The notes: generated by a model not told the origin, from the letters alone. A DNA stretch of 64,000 nt from Dielma fastidiosa (GCF_000313565.1 NZ_HE578925.1:62001-126000); one strand, 5' to 3'; counted from the first letter of the stretch, positions 45,150-54,516 are shown. Program-made: numbers and translations.

Positions 45150-45278
45150 CCGTTTGTTTTAGGCAGTTAAGCAAGCAAAACCAAAATTTTACTTAAATTT
45201 CATTATTCTGTTATAATAATTTAAAGAACAATTTTTATAAATAGAATCAGTAAAAAATAAGAAAGCGGAGGAAAAAGT

Positions 45279-45971
45279 ATGGGATTATTTAAACGATTCA
45301 AAAAGGCAGCCCCTCAAATCGATACACAGCTGTATACAGAAGCTGAAGTAAACGAATTGGAAGCTTATATCAATCAGCATTTTGGCGAATTTGATCAGGT
45401 TTTTCATGAGCTTGTATCACCAGATATTCATGTCGATATAGCGATTATTCCGCCAAATGCTGATAGAAATTATTATCGGCTGATTACAATGGGAATGGGG
45501 GCACATCGGATGAATGTTCCTTCTGCCCTTGATGAATATGAATTAAATTATGCTGAACTGATGATTGATTTACCGCCGGATTGGCTTGTTCAGGATGATG
45601 ATGAAAATAATTACTGGCCGATTCGCTGGCTGAAAATCTTGGCGCGCCTGCCAATCGATTCAGACACTTGGCTGGGTTATGGGCATACGATAGCGGCGGG
45701 TGAAAATCATGAAACCTTATCGGATAACAATCAGTTTGAGGGTGTAGGCTTGATCAACGCGATGGATGAAAACGGGAAAGAGGCTGTTTTAAGAATGAAA
45801 AATAAAAAACTGGTTCATTTTTACCGCATGATTCCGCTTTATGGCGCTGAAATGGATTTTAAACTGCAATGTGAAGATATTGAACCTTTACTGAAACGTT
45901 TTGATACAGCAGATCAATCGCATATTGTAAATATTCATCGCAAAAATTATGGACTGCTGTCTGCAAAATAA
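45279..45971 (+). CDS. Suppressor-of-fused (SUFU) domain protein
   Basis: A 230-residue soluble protein with the bacterial SUFU domain: HVDIAIIPPNADRNYYRLIT, MGMGAHRMNVP, and YAELMIDLPPDW followed by WPIRWLKILARLP. The family is widespread in bacteria, sometimes as an immunity-type protein, but no toxin is seen beside it here. GCGGAGG precedes the ATG, and it is monocistronic with its own terminator. Confidence 0.85.
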   Translation: MGLFKRFKKAAPQIDTQLYTEAEVNELEAYINQHFGEFDQVFHELVSPDIHVDIAIIPPNADRNYYRLITMGMGAHRMNVPSALDEYELNYAELMIDLPPDWLVQDDDENNYWPIRWLKILARLPIDSDTWLGYGHTIAAGENHETLSDNNQFEGVGLINAMDENGKEAVLRMKNKKLVHFYRMIPLYGAEMDFKLQCEDIEPLLKRFDTADQSHIVNIHRKNYGLLSAK

Positions 45972-45997
45972 ATTTTCAAATACATATAAAAATAAAC

Positions 45998-46028
45998 AGC
46001 TGAGGATACACGTTCTCAGCTTTCTTTT
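45998..46028 (+). terminator. Terminator after the SUFU gene
   Basis: AGCTGAG / CTCAGCT with a 10-nt loop, then TTCTTTT. Confidence 0.8.
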
Positions 46029-46228
46029 ACTAATTTTCGTCAATTTAATTGGATAAAAGAAATCAGGAGCGCTTCATAGATATCGCAGATAAGCTATGTT
46101 ATCATTCTATCAAAATGTAATAAAGTGAAATCGTAACATTAGTTAATCAAATTTATCAATGCCAATTTCTTCACATATTATGTTAAAATAGAATTAAATA
46201 ATCGTTGATGAAGATTGTTGAGGTGCAA

Positions 46229-46522
46229 ATGATGAAAAAGAAACTATATGCGGGATTAGCTGGTTTGTTTTGTGTCTTTTATTCGTCGCTCTTCAATTGG
46301 TATGTATGGCAGAAATTTATTCATGATTTCTTTTATAATACATTCCATATTGAACAATTTTTAGGACTGCGGATGGATTCGATTATTTTAATCCTGTGTG
46401 CTGTTTTAATGTGTGTGTTTGGTGTTTTGGGATATGACAATAAATACATTAAGAAAAAATATGGTATTCCTGTGATCATTGCTTTTGGTTTCTTGCTGTG
46501 TATATTGGCATGTGCGAGATAA
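46229..46522 (+). CDS. Small membrane protein, function unknown
   Basis: A 97-residue protein with three predicted membrane segments (KKLYAGLAGLFCVFYSSLF, then ILILCAVLMCVFGVLGY and PVIIAFGFLLCILAC). GAGGTG precedes the ATG at 46229; the codons upstream of it lack such a site. I recognise no family. A MerR gene follows after 53 nt. Confidence 0.6.
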   Translation: MMKKKLYAGLAGLFCVFYSSLFNWYVWQKFIHDFFYNTFHIEQFLGLRMDSIILILCAVLMCVFGVLGYDNKYIKKKYGIPVIIAFGFLLCILACAR

Positions 46523-46575
46523 GGGGGAATCAGTGGGGGATTAGGATTATTCTGTTAAGATAAGGAGCGCTGGTT

Positions 46576-47382
46576 ATGAAAGTGAATGATTTTTCAAAAC
46601 GTTTAGGTATCGGCAGCAGCAAGGTGCGTTATTATGACCGCATTGGTTTAATTAAAAGCGGCCGCTGCGAAGCGAATAATTATCGTGATTTTACTGATCT
46701 TGATGCGCTGAATATTTATCATGCTCAGATGCTGAGGAGCTTTGATATGAGCGTTCAGGAATCTTTGGCAGCTAAGCAGAAGGGGCTGACGCAGATCAGT
46801 GGCTGGGTTGAAGAGCATGCGTTAGAGCTTGAAGAATTAATTCGGCAGGAAGAGATGCGGCTTTTTCGTCTGCGGGAAATGCAGGACTATTTCACAATGA
46901 TTCAAGAATCAAAGAGCTTGCTTACAGAGCATTTGCTTGATGATAATTATAATGTTTTTAATTTTGGCAGCTGTGCGAAACCAGATGCAGTTACCTTAAA
47001 GGCGATTGAACAGCTTGCGGAGGCAATGCCGTTTTCTTATATCGCAATTAAAGTATCAAAAGCGAGCTTATTTGATGAACAGCAGCCATTGGCGGTCAGC
47101 ATCGGGCTTGGTATTTTAGAGCGTAATCGTAAAAAGCTGGGTTTAGAGCTGCCATCTCAGATTGAGAAGACAAGAAGCCGTAAAATCTTGCAGATTTTGA
47201 TTTTGAGCGCTGATCCTTTTCATCTGCAAAGGCATGAGCTGGCCCCTTTGCTTGAAGAGGTTAAACGCCGCGGGATTGCTGTGAGTGATGATATTGTCGG
47301 CAGAATTTATATCAGCTATCAGGAGAATGGCACTTTTATACATGGTATTGGCTTGAGCGTACCTATTGATAATGAAAAATAA
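46576..47382 (+). CDS. MerR family transcriptional regulator
   Basis: A 268-residue activator/repressor with an N-terminal MerR winged helix (VNDFSKRLGIGSSKVRYYDRIGL and the wing NNYRDFTDLDAL), a coiled-coil dimer helix (about 75-112), and a C-terminal ligand domain of about 150 residues resembling no common effector domain. AAGGAG precedes the ATG. It lies 74 nt upstream of an FMN/FAD lipoprotein gene whose promoter has MerR-type geometry, so that gene is the probable target. Confidence 0.88.
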   Translation: MKVNDFSKRLGIGSSKVRYYDRIGLIKSGRCEANNYRDFTDLDALNIYHAQMLRSFDMSVQESLAAKQKGLTQISGWVEEHALELEELIRQEEMRLFRLREMQDYFTMIQESKSLLTEHLLDDNYNVFNFGSCAKPDAVTLKAIEQLAEAMPFSYIAIKVSKASLFDEQQPLAVSIGLGILERNRKKLGLELPSQIEKTRSRKILQILILSADPFHLQRHELAPLLEEVKRRGIAVSDDIVGRIYISYQENGTFIHGIGLSVPIDNEK

Positions 47383-47398
47383 ATCATTCACAATTCCC

Positions 47399-47429
47399 TT
47401 GACCTGTTAGCTGCTAACAGGTTTAAAAT
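47399..47429 (+). promoter_or_regulatory. MerR-type promoter with perfect palindrome
   Basis: TTGACC (47399-47404), a 19-nt spacer and TAAAAT (47424-47429). The spacer is filled by the palindrome ACCTGTTAGC-T-GCTAACAGGT (47402-47422). A 19-nt spacer holding the operator is the hallmark of MerR-activated promoters. Confidence 0.85.
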
Positions 47430-47456
47430 ACAATTATTCCAAAGGGAGGAATAGAA

Positions 47457-49535
47457 ATGAAAAAGTTACTGCTTTCTGTAACACTGGCTTTAGGCATGGT
47501 TGTCAGCCTAGCTGGATGTTCCAACACAACAGGCAATGAAACGAAGGATAATACTTCGGTTTCAGGTGTGTTTACTGGTACTTCTACTGGTATGCAGGGT
47601 CCTGTTACGGTTGAAATGACAATCGAAGAAGGTAAGATTACCAAGGTTGAATTGACTGAATGTCATGAGACTGCTGGTCTTGCCGATGTTGCTCTTGAGC
47701 GTATTCCCGCACAGATCGTCGAGCATCAGACAACGACATTGGATACTGTGACAGGTGCTACACTGGCGAGCAACGCAATTATGCGGGCAGCGAATGAAGC
47801 TGCTAAAGCAGCTGGTTTAGATACTGATACACTGGCTGCCAATGCATATCACGCACAAGCAGGTGAAGATGAAAAATGGAGTGCTGACGTTGTTGTTGTC
47901 GGCGGCGGCGGTGCCGGTTTAAGTGCAGCCATTTCGGCGGCACAGCAGGGCGCTAAGGTTATCCTTGTTGAAAAAAGCTCATTCTTGGGCGGTGACACAA
48001 TGATGGCCGGCGGTGCTTTCAATGCGGTTGATACAGTTGCTCAAGGTGAACGTGTATTATCTGAAGCACAAAAGCACACAATGGATTCTTATCTTGAATT
48101 ATCAGCAAGTGATGAAGCTCTGCATTTTGATCAGTTCCCAGAATGGGCTGAAGTATTAGCACAGCTGCAAAGTGATATCAATGATTTCTATGCAGCGAAT
48201 GCAGGCAAGACAGCCGGTGTCGATATGCCTGGCTTTGACAGCATCTCATTACATATGTGGCATATTTATGTAGGCGGTCTGCGTCAGATGAATGACGGCA
48301 CATGGATTGCTTCTGACATTGATTTAGCCCGCACATTAGCTGAAAGTGCACTTGATTCTTATGACTGGGCAGGTTCTTTAGGTGTAGGTACTGCATCTCA
48401 TGAGGGTGCCGGTGAAACACTGTATACCGTATTAGGCGCCATGTGGCCAAGAACGCATGCTTATACAGCCGGTGTTCCTTTGATTCAAGTATTGAAGGAT
48501 GCAGCTGAAGCTGAGGGTGTTACCATTTATACAGAAACTGAAGCAACTAAACTGCTGACTGATGAAAATGGCAAGGTAAACGGTATTGAAGCTGAAAAAG
48601 CGGACGGTACTAAGGTTACGATTGATGCTGCGAATGGTGTTGTACTTGCCAGCGGCGGTTATTGCGCAAATCCTAAGATGGTTAAAGAATATGATAATTA
48701 TTGGGGTGATGATCTGACTGATCACACTTTGACTACTAATGTCGGCACCAATACTGGTGATGGTATTGTCATGGCAATGGAAATCGGCGCGGCTACGGTT
48801 GATTTAGGTGTATCTCAGCTGATGCCTTCATCTTCACCAATTAAGGGTACGATGACAGACGGTATCTGGGCTGATGCTTCAGAACAAATCTGGATTGACG
48901 GCAACGGCAAACGTTTTGTTAACGAATATGCTGAACGTGACGTTTTAGCTAAGGCTTCACTTGAATTAGATAACGGTATTTTCTATATCATTTATGCAGG
49001 CAGCGGCACACAGGAAGCGGATGGCTTATGCAAGGGTACATCACTGGATGCGGGTCTGTTTGGTACAACGGTTCAATCAATGGTTGACAATGGACATGTA
49101 TGGTATGGTTCTACTTTAGCTGAATTGGCTGAGGCTACGAAGAATGCAGCCGGCGGTGCAACGCCAGCATTCACTGAAGAACAGCTGCGTGAAGTAATTG
49201 AAACTTATAACAGTTATGTAGCAAATCAAAGTGATCCTGATTTCGGTAAGGAAGTATTAGCAGGGGCTATCGATCTTGAAACAATTGAAAATGATCCAAG
49301 TGTTGGTATCGTTATCTCTCCTCGTAAGGCATCTTTACATCATACAATGGGCGGTGTTGTAATCAATACAAGCGCTGAAGTATTAAATGAAGAAGGCAAC
49401 GTCATCGAAGGCTTATGGGCTGCCGGTGAAGTTACAGGCGGCGTTCATGCGGGTAACCGTTTGGGCGGCAATGCAATTGCTGATATCTTCACATTTGGTC
49501 AGATTGCCGGTGAACATGCCGGTGCTGCAAAATAG
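47457..49535 (+). CDS. FMN-binding/FAD-dependent fumarate reductase-like lipoprotein
   Basis: A 692-residue extracytoplasmic flavoprotein reductase. The lipobox is LAGC with C21. An FMN-binding domain (about 35-115) carries DTVTGAT (96-102), the target of covalent FMN attachment at T102 by ApbE. The FAD-binding domain starts with VVVVGGGGAGLSAA (145-158) and runs to GNRLGGNAIADIF at the end, as in soluble fumarate and urocanate reductases. The electron acceptor is not predictable; an anaerobic respiration role is likely. Regulated by the MerR protein upstream. AAAGGGAGG precedes the ATG. Confidence 0.9.
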   Translation: MKKLLLSVTLALGMVVSLAGCSNTTGNETKDNTSVSGVFTGTSTGMQGPVTVEMTIEEGKITKVELTECHETAGLADVALERIPAQIVEHQTTTLDTVTGATLASNAIMRAANEAAKAAGLDTDTLAANAYHAQAGEDEKWSADVVVVGGGGAGLSAAISAAQQGAKVILVEKSSFLGGDTMMAGGAFNAVDTVAQGERVLSEAQKHTMDSYLELSASDEALHFDQFPEWAEVLAQLQSDINDFYAANAGKTAGVDMPGFDSISLHMWHIYVGGLRQMNDGTWIASDIDLARTLAESALDSYDWAGSLGVGTASHEGAGETLYTVLGAMWPRTHAYTAGVPLIQVLKDAAEAEGVTIYTETEATKLLTDENGKVNGIEAEKADGTKVTIDAANGVVLASGGYCANPKMVKEYDNYWGDDLTDHTLTTNVGTNTGDGIVMAMEIGAATVDLGVSQLMPSSSPIKGTMTDGIWADASEQIWIDGNGKRFVNEYAERDVLAKASLELDNGIFYIIYAGSGTQEADGLCKGTSLDAGLFGTTVQSMVDNGHVWYGSTLAELAEATKNAAGGATPAFTEEQLREVIETYNSYVANQSDPDFGKEVLAGAIDLETIENDPSVGIVISPRKASLHHTMGGVVINTSAEVLNEEGNVIEGLWAAGEVTGGVHAGNRLGGNAIADIFTFGQIAGEHAGAAK

Positions 49536-49546
49536 CATATGAAATA

Positions 49547-49573
49547 AACCTCTCTGTCATGGAGAGGTTTTCT
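49547..49573 (+). terminator. Terminator after the flavoprotein gene
   Basis: AACCTCTC / GAGAGGTT with a 7-nt loop, then TTC. Confidence 0.8.
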
Positions 49574-49649
49574 AATCCTTGACAGTTAAGCTGATTTAGC
49601 TTAATATTAAAGTCAAGTGACTGAGATTGAAAACTAATGCAAAAAAATG

Positions 49650-49678
49650 TTGACTTTAGTTATCAGCTCATGTATACT
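49650..49678 (+). promoter_or_regulatory. Promoter of infC-rpmI-rplT
   Basis: TTGACT (49650-49655), 17 nt, TATACT (49673-49678). Transcription would start near 49685, leaving a leader of about 150 nt. Confidence 0.8.
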
Positions 49679-49684
49679 TAACAA

Positions 49685-49810
49685 GTAAAGATTACGTGGA
49701 AAGTAGAAGCACCCCTTCTCACCTGATGGCTGAAGTCATAGGTCAATGCGACGAACGATCAAAAGAGATCAATGTTGATAGCGGGTGCAGACTGTACCCG
49801 CTTTTCTTTT
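49685..49810 (+). ncRNA. L20-type autoregulatory mRNA leader with terminator
   Basis: The leader contains AAGTAGAAGCACCCCTTCTC and a CACCTGATGG/GGTC region, in the position and style of the ribosomal protein L20 leader of Firmicutes. It ends with the terminator AGCGGGT / ACCCGCT (49780-49802) plus TTTTCTTTT. In relatives L20 binds the leader and favours termination. Confidence 0.7.
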
Positions 49811-49835
49811 GTACACTAAAATGGAGGTGTCGGTT

Positions 49836-50372
49836 ATTAATAAAAAAGTGATTCCCAATAATGTGAACGATGATTTAGTTAATGAGAAGATCAAATTTAA
49901 AGAAGTTCTGGTTATTGGCCCTGAAGGTGAACAACTTGGAATTAAACTACGTCGTGAAGCATTAGAAATAGCTTATGACAAGGAATTAGATTTGCTATGT
50001 GTTTCGCCTAATTCTGTTCCACCGGTTTGTAAGATTGTAAACTATGGTCGTTACCGTTTCGAACAACAGAAGAAGACTAAAGAAGCAAAGAAAAAACAGC
50101 ATGTTACAGAAGTAAAACCTTTACGTCTGTCACCGGTTATTGACAAACATGACTTTGAAACCAAACTGCGTCAGGCACGCGGCTGGCTGGAAGACGGCAT
50201 GAAGGTCAAGATTGACATGCGTTTCCGCGGCCGTCTAATTACGCGTCTAGAAGTTGGTAAAAAGATCATGGACAGCTTTGTAGAAGAATGTCAGGATATT
50301 GCCAATATCGAAAAGAAGCCATTGCTGGAAGGAAACACAATGTCAACCGTATTGGCACCGAAAAAGAAATAA
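49836..50372 (+). CDS. infC: Translation initiation factor IF-3
   Basis: A 178-residue IF-3, binding the 30S subunit to ensure correct start selection. [21 protein letters not shown] and [17 protein letters not shown] form the N domain, a lysine-rich linker ([14 protein letters not shown]) follows, and the C domain has EVKPLRLSP and DMRFRGRL. No ATG is suitably placed: the only near one (49821) overlaps the ribosome site itself. GGAGGT (49823-49828) is 7 nt before an ATT at 49836, so the start is most likely AUU, the unusual codon by which IF-3 controls its own synthesis in other bacteria. Confidence 0.92.
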   Translation: MNKKVIPNNVNDDLVNEKIKFKEVLVIGPEGEQLGIKLRREALEIAYDKELDLLCVSPNSVPPVCKIVNYGRYRFEQQKKTKEAKKKQHVTEVKPLRLSPVIDKHDFETKLRQARGWLEDGMKVKIDMRFRGRLITRLEVGKKIMDSFVEECQDIANIEKKPLLEGNTMSTVLAPKKK

Positions 50373-50392
50373 ATACTAGGAGGGTTATTGAT

Positions 50393-50587
50393 ATGCCAAA
50401 AATGAAAACACACAGAGGACTTGCAAAACGTGTAAAAATGACAGGTTCTGGTAAATTGAAAAGAAGTCATGCTTTTACATCTCACCGTTTCCACGGAAAA
50501 ACTAAAAAGCAAAGACGTCAATTAGCTAAGTCAGGATTGATCAACAAGACTGATTACAAGCGCATTAAGTTAATGCTGATTAAATAA
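50393..50587 (+). CDS. rpmI: 50S ribosomal protein L35
   Basis: A 64-residue basic ribosomal protein opening [15 protein letters not shown] with [12 protein letters not shown] and the [15 protein letters not shown] core, all standard for L35. AGGAGG is 9 nt before the ATG. Frames extending further upstream into infC are rejected. Confidence 0.97.
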   Translation: MPKMKTHRGLAKRVKMTGSGKLKRSHAFTSHRFHGKTKKQRRQLAKSGLINKTDYKRIKLMLIK

Positions 50588-50608
50588 GGTAAATAGGAGG
50601 AATAAAAG

Positions 50609-50968
50609 ATGGCAAGAGTTAAAGGCGGAATCGTATCACGCAACAGAAGAAAAAGAACATTAAAATTAGCTAAGGGCTATTTTGGTTCAAAACATTTATT
50701 ATACAGAACTGCACATGAACAGGTAATGCGTTCACTGCGCTATGCATACAGAGACAGAAAACAATTGAAGCGTGAAATGCGTAAATTATGGATTGCACGT
50801 ATCAATGCTGGTGCTCGTTTAAATGATATGAGCTATTCTACATTAATGCATGGTTTAAAAGTGGCTGGTATCACAATCAACCGTAAGATGCTTTCTGAAA
50901 TCGCTATTCATGATCCTAAGGGATTCACAGCAATCTGCGATAAAGCTAAAAAAGCATTAGAAAAATAA
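50609..50968 (+). CDS. rplT: 50S ribosomal protein L20
   Basis: A 119-residue ribosomal protein, [20 protein letters not shown] at the N terminus and [18 protein letters not shown] in the middle, complete. It is needed early in 50S assembly and is the probable repressor of its own operon through the leader. AGGAGG precedes the ATG. Last gene of the operon. Confidence 0.97.
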   Translation: MARVKGGIVSRNRRKRTLKLAKGYFGSKHLLYRTAHEQVMRSLRYAYRDRKQLKREMRKLWIARINAGARLNDMSYSTLMHGLKVAGITINRKMLSEIAIHDPKGFTAICDKAKKALEK

Positions 50969-50975
50969 ATCCTTT

Positions 50976-51002
50976 AACCTCTGAGCAATCAGAGGTTTTT
51001 TC
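50976..51002 (+). terminator. Terminator of infC-rpmI-rplT
   Basis: AACCTCTGA / TCAGAGGTT with a GCAA loop, followed by six Ts. Confidence 0.88.
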
Positions 51003-51115
51003 TTTATGGTAAATGATAAATTTTATAACTGCATCAACCTTTTTAGCCAACTGTTTGAGAACGTGGTATAATATTTATAAAGAAGAGGTTCAAAACCATG
51101 AATGGAGGAAGATTT

Positions 51116-51736
51116 ATGGACAAAAAGATCATTATTACGATTGCCAGAGAATATGGCAGCGGCGGCCGTGAGATTGGCAAAAAAATCGCCGATAAGCTTA
51201 AAATTCCTTTTTATGATAAAGAATTGATTACGATGGCAGCTAAAGAGAGCGGCTTCAAGCAAGAAATGTTTGAAAAGAATGATGAGCAGGTAGATTACAG
51301 CAATAATTATTTGACTGCCATCGGTTATGTGCTGGGTTCTCCGATAGCTGGTTTAACGGATATTTCAATGAATGATGAGCTGCATCAGATTCAGGCAAAT
51401 GTAATCCGTCAGCTGGCAGAGAAGGGAAGCTGTGTGATTGTCGGCCGCTGTGCAAATTATGTGCTGCGCAATGATCCATCACTGGTATCCTTGTTTATTA
51501 CCGGTAAAACGGAAGATAAGATTCTGCGGGTTGTGAATGATTATCATACGGCGTCTTTGGAGGATGCGGAAAAGCTGATGGAAAAGACGGATAAACGCCG
51601 TGGCAATTATTATAATTATTATACGAATCAGGATTGGAAGGATGCCCAGCATTATGATTTATGTGTAAATAGTTCTGTGCTGGGAATTGATAAAACGGTT
51701 GATTTGATTTGTGAGTTTATTAATTTAAAAGCATAA
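51116..51736 (+). CDS. Cytidylate kinase-like family protein
   Basis: A 206-residue P-loop protein. ITIAREYGSGGREIGKKIAD is the modified nucleotide-binding loop typical of the cytidylate kinase-like (PF13189) group, followed by PFYDKELI and GRCANYVLRN. MEKTDKRRGNYYNYYTNQDW is the lid region. The actual phosphate acceptor of this family is not settled; it is not the ordinary Cmk. GGAGG lies 8 nt before the ATG at 51116. Confidence 0.85.
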   Translation: MDKKIIITIAREYGSGGREIGKKIADKLKIPFYDKELITMAAKESGFKQEMFEKNDEQVDYSNNYLTAIGYVLGSPIAGLTDISMNDELHQIQANVIRQLAEKGSCVIVGRCANYVLRNDPSLVSLFITGKTEDKILRVVNDYHTASLEDAEKLMEKTDKRRGNYYNYYTNQDWKDAQHYDLCVNSSVLGIDKTVDLICEFINLKA

Positions 51737-51745
51737 AATAATGAG

Positions 51746-51772
51746 AACAGGCTGATTTTAAGGCCTGTTTCT
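51746..51772 (+). terminator. Terminator after the kinase-like gene
   Basis: AACAGG / CCTGTT arms with GC-AGGC extension, then TTCTTGCTTT. Confidence 0.65.
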
Positions 51773-51846
51773 TGCTTTATCTGCTGTATAAATGAGTGAT
51801 GTAAGCGGTTTACAAGAAAGTTTTTTCATAAATTTACTGAAAAGAG

Positions 51847-51875
51847 TTGACAAATGCTTCACTTCAGCATAAGAT
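51847..51875 (+). promoter_or_regulatory. Promoter of the riboswitch-controlled transporter
   Basis: TTGACA (51847-51852), 17 nt, TAAGAT (51870-51875). The start near 51882 precedes the riboswitch. Confidence 0.8.
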
Positions 51876-51889
51876 AGGGACATACAAAA

Positions 51890-52099
51890 AACGTATAGAG
51901 GCAGCGATGCATCAGAGTAATCAGCGGAGTCGGCGGACTGTGAAGCTGGTGAAAGGTAACCATCGCCGAAAGAGAGCTTTGGCAAAGGCTTGTCTTGGGG
52001 TTATAGGGAATACCTATAACACTCCTTCAGCAATGAAGAGGAGCTATTAGTACTCGATCGGTAATTAGAGTCGTGCTAATAGCGCGGCTTTTGTATTTT
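51890..52099 (+). ncRNA. Lysine riboswitch (L box) with terminator
   Basis: The aptamer shows the L-box core: AGAGGCAGCGATGCATCAGA, AGTAATCAGCGGAGT, then GGTGAAAGGTAACCATCGCC and a GTTATAGG/CCTATAAC hairpin before the closing strand. The expression platform has the terminator AGTCGTGC / GCGCGGCT (52069-52089) with a T-rich tail. CTATTAG (52044-52050) is complementary to CTAATAG (52076-52082), giving an alternative antiterminator. High lysine should shut off the ABC transporter downstream. Confidence 0.88.
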
Positions 52100-52117
52100 A
52101 GAAAGAGGGACAAAAAC

Positions 52118-52945
52118 ATGAAAAAATTATTAAGCGTATTTATGGCAGCAATGCTGCTGGCTGGCTGCAGCTCAACACCAGCAGACAACAATCAAGGGGA
52201 TGCAAAGGATACCTTTACTGTAGGTATGGAATGTAACTATGCACCATTTAACTGGACAGATCCTCAGGCTAGTGATTTCAATGTCGCAATCAGCGACGGC
52301 GGTTATTGTGATGGTTATGATGTTCAGATTGCCAAAGCGGTGGCAGAGAGCTTAGGTAAAGAATTAGTCATTGCGAAGCTGGATTGGGATGCACTTGAAC
52401 CATCATTAAATTCAGGTATTATCGATGCGATTATCGCCGGTATGACAGATACTGCGGAACGCCGTCAGAATGCTGATTTCACAGAACCTTATTATCAGTC
52501 ACAGATGGTTATGGTTGTCTTGAAGGATGGCGCTTATGCGAATGCATCAACACTTGACGACTTTGCCGGTTCAACCATTCTTGGTCAGATGAATACAATG
52601 TATGATACAGTTATCGATCAAATCAAAGATGTTAAGCATGCGACACCGTTAGAATCATATCCATATATGATCATGTCATTATTAAATGGAGAGGTTGACG
52701 GTATTACTGCTGAAACACCGGTAGGACAAGGCGCTGTAGCGGCACATCCTGAGCTTGCGTTGGTTGAATTTGATGAAGGCAAGGGCTTCAATATTGATTT
52801 AAGTGATACAGCTGTATCCGTTGCCGTTAAAAAAGGGAATACTGAATTACTTGAAGGAATCCAAAAAGCATTAGATGGTATCAGTGAAGAAGATCGTTCA
52901 TTGATGATGGAAGCAGCGACAACGCGTCAGCCTGCTAACGAATAA
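52118..52945 (+). CDS. Amino acid ABC transporter substrate-binding lipoprotein (lysine predicted)
   Basis: A 275-residue family 3 solute-binding lipoprotein, lipobox LAGC with C17. The opening FTVGMECNYAPFNW and DGYDVQIAKAVAESLGKELV are standard, and AIIAGMTDTAERRQNADFTE is the signature region. It holds the amino acid outside the membrane for the permease and ATPase that follow. The upstream lysine riboswitch indicates lysine as the ligand, by inference. A GAGGG element precedes the ATG at 52118. Confidence 0.9.
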   Translation: MKKLLSVFMAAMLLAGCSSTPADNNQGDAKDTFTVGMECNYAPFNWTDPQASDFNVAISDGGYCDGYDVQIAKAVAESLGKELVIAKLDWDALEPSLNSGIIDAIIAGMTDTAERRQNADFTEPYYQSQMVMVVLKDGAYANASTLDDFAGSTILGQMNTMYDTVIDQIKDVKHATPLESYPYMIMSLLNGEVDGITAETPVGQGAVAAHPELALVEFDEGKGFNIDLSDTAVSVAVKKGNTELLEGIQKALDGISEEDRSLMMEAATTRQPANE

Positions 52946-52968
52946 GATAGAAAGAGGACGGTACGAAT

Positions 52969-53748
52969 ATGAATTTGATAGAAGTTATATCAGTGACTAA
53001 CCCAAATATGATCGTTGATGCCTGGAATGTATTTATCAAATATAAATCATTGCTTCTCATTGGTGTAAGAAATACACTGATCGTTGCGCTGATAGGTACG
53101 CTGGTGGGTTTGCTGATCGGGTTAGTGATTGGCGCCATTCGTGCCGTAACCCAGAATAAGGAGGCAAGTGATTCTGCCTTTATAAGGATTATTAAAAAAA
53201 TTGGTTATCTGATTACCAGTATTTATGTATCCATCTTCCGAGGTACACCGATGATGGTACAGGCAATGTTTTTGTTTTATGCGCTGAAACCGATTTTGAA
53301 CTGGAATCCGATCAGCGCGGCTTGTGTGATTATTTCAATCAATACCGGTGCGTATATGGCGGAAATTATCCGTTCTGGTATTCAGTCAGTAGACCGTGGA
53401 CAAAGTGAAGCCGCCCGTTCAATCGGTATGACATCGATTCAGACGATGCGTTATGTTATTCTGCCGCAGGCTATTAAGAACGCATTCCCGTCAATCGGCA
53501 ATGAGTTTATCGTTAATATTAAGGACAGCAGTGTTCTGTCAGTAATCGGTTTCTCAGAGTTATTCTGGCAGGCAAAAAGTATTGCCGGTTCAACGTTCTC
53601 AACAAGTGAACCATTCTTAGTTGTTGCGGTAATGTATTTTATTCTGACTTACGCGACAGCGATGCTTCTGAATTATTTTGAAGGCCGTATTAATCATACT
53701 AAATCAAGCTTCCCAGCTTCTCAGACTGTGGAAGATTCAACATACTAG
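52969..53748 (+). CDS. Amino acid ABC transporter permease (lysine predicted)
   Basis: A 259-residue HisM/GlnP-type membrane permease with about five helices. [20 protein letters not shown] is followed by the [13 protein letters not shown] segment, and the EAA loop [20 protein letters not shown] contacts the ATPase. AGAGG precedes the ATG. It is co-transcribed in the riboswitch operon. Confidence 0.92.
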   Translation: MNLIEVISVTNPNMIVDAWNVFIKYKSLLLIGVRNTLIVALIGTLVGLLIGLVIGAIRAVTQNKEASDSAFIRIIKKIGYLITSIYVSIFRGTPMMVQAMFLFYALKPILNWNPISAACVIISINTGAYMAEIIRSGIQSVDRGQSEAARSIGMTSIQTMRYVILPQAIKNAFPSIGNEFIVNIKDSSVLSVIGFSELFWQAKSIAGSTFSTSEPFLVVAVMYFILTYATAMLLNYFEGRINHTKSSFPASQTVEDSTY

Positions 53749-53759
53749 GAGGTTGTCAA

Positions 53760-54494
53760 ATGGAGAATATTATTGAAGTCAATCATTTACGCAAAAGCTT
53801 TGGCAGCCTTGAGGTATTAAAGGATATTAACTTTAATGTTGAAAAGGGCGAGGTAGTTACCGTCATCGGTTCTTCTGGTTCTGGTAAATCAACAATGCTG
53901 CGCTGCATCAATCTGCTTGAGACGCCGGACAGCGGTGAAATCCTGGTAAATGGCGTCAATGTCATGGAGGGAGATATCAATAAGCACCGCAGTGAGGTGG
54001 GAATGGTTTTCCAATCCTTTAATCTATTCAATAATTATACTGTGCTTGATAACTGTGTGCTCGGCCAGACTAAGGTTTTGAAGCGTTCACATAAGGAAGC
54101 GGTTGACAAGGCACATCAGTATCTGAAAAAGGTCGGCATGGATGAATTCGCGGATAAACCTAGTACCTTATTGTCTGGCGGTCAGAAGCAGCGTGTCGCG
54201 ATTGCCCGTGCTTTATGCATGGATTGTGTGGTACTGCTGTTTGATGAACCGACCAGTGCGCTGGACCCGGTAACCGTCGGTGAGGTGCTTGATGTTATGA
54301 AGCAGCTGGCTGATGAGGGCTTGACTATGGTTGTGGTTACTCATGAAATGGGTTTTGCCAGAGATGTCAGTGACCGCGTCGTGTTCATGGAAAACGGTGT
54401 TATCGTAGAAGAAGGCAAGCCTGAGGATATCTTCACGGCGCCTAAGAGTGAAAGTCTGCAGCGTTTTCTAGGCCGCTTTATTAATCAAAATTAA
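53760..54494 (+). CDS. Amino acid ABC transporter ATP-binding protein (lysine predicted)
   Basis: A 244-residue ATPase with Walker [10 protein letters not shown], the Q-loop VFQSFNLF, signature [15 protein letters not shown], Walker [15 protein letters not shown] and switch histidine in [10 protein letters not shown]. This is the polar amino acid GlnQ/HisP branch. AGGAGG precedes the ATG; it ends the operon. Confidence 0.95.
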   Translation: MENIIEVNHLRKSFGSLEVLKDINFNVEKGEVVTVIGSSGSGKSTMLRCINLLETPDSGEILVNGVNVMEGDINKHRSEVGMVFQSFNLFNNYTVLDNCVLGQTKVLKRSHKEAVDKAHQYLKKVGMDEFADKPSTLLSGGQKQRVAIARALCMDCVVLLFDEPTSALDPVTVGEVLDVMKQLADEGLTMVVVTHEMGFARDVSDRVVFMENGVIVEEGKPEDIFTAPKSESLQRFLGRFINQN

Positions 54495-54516
54495 GATGCT
54501 CCGGCATCTTTTTTTT
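54494..54516 (+). terminator. Terminator of the lysine-type transporter operon
   Basis: AGATGC / GCATCT overlapping the stop codon, followed by eight Ts. Confidence 0.85.

Noticed and set aside
45279-45971. SUFU protein as immunity protein of a toxin system
   Set aside because: No toxin or secretion gene is adjacent; it is monocistronic.
47402-47422. ACCTGTTAGC palindrome read as a terminator of the MerR gene
   Set aside because: The loop is one nucleotide and no T run follows; its place between -35 and -10 fits an operator much better.
49821-49823. ATG at 49821 as the infC start
   Set aside because: It overlaps the GGAGGT ribosome site and would add residues absent from IF-3 proteins.
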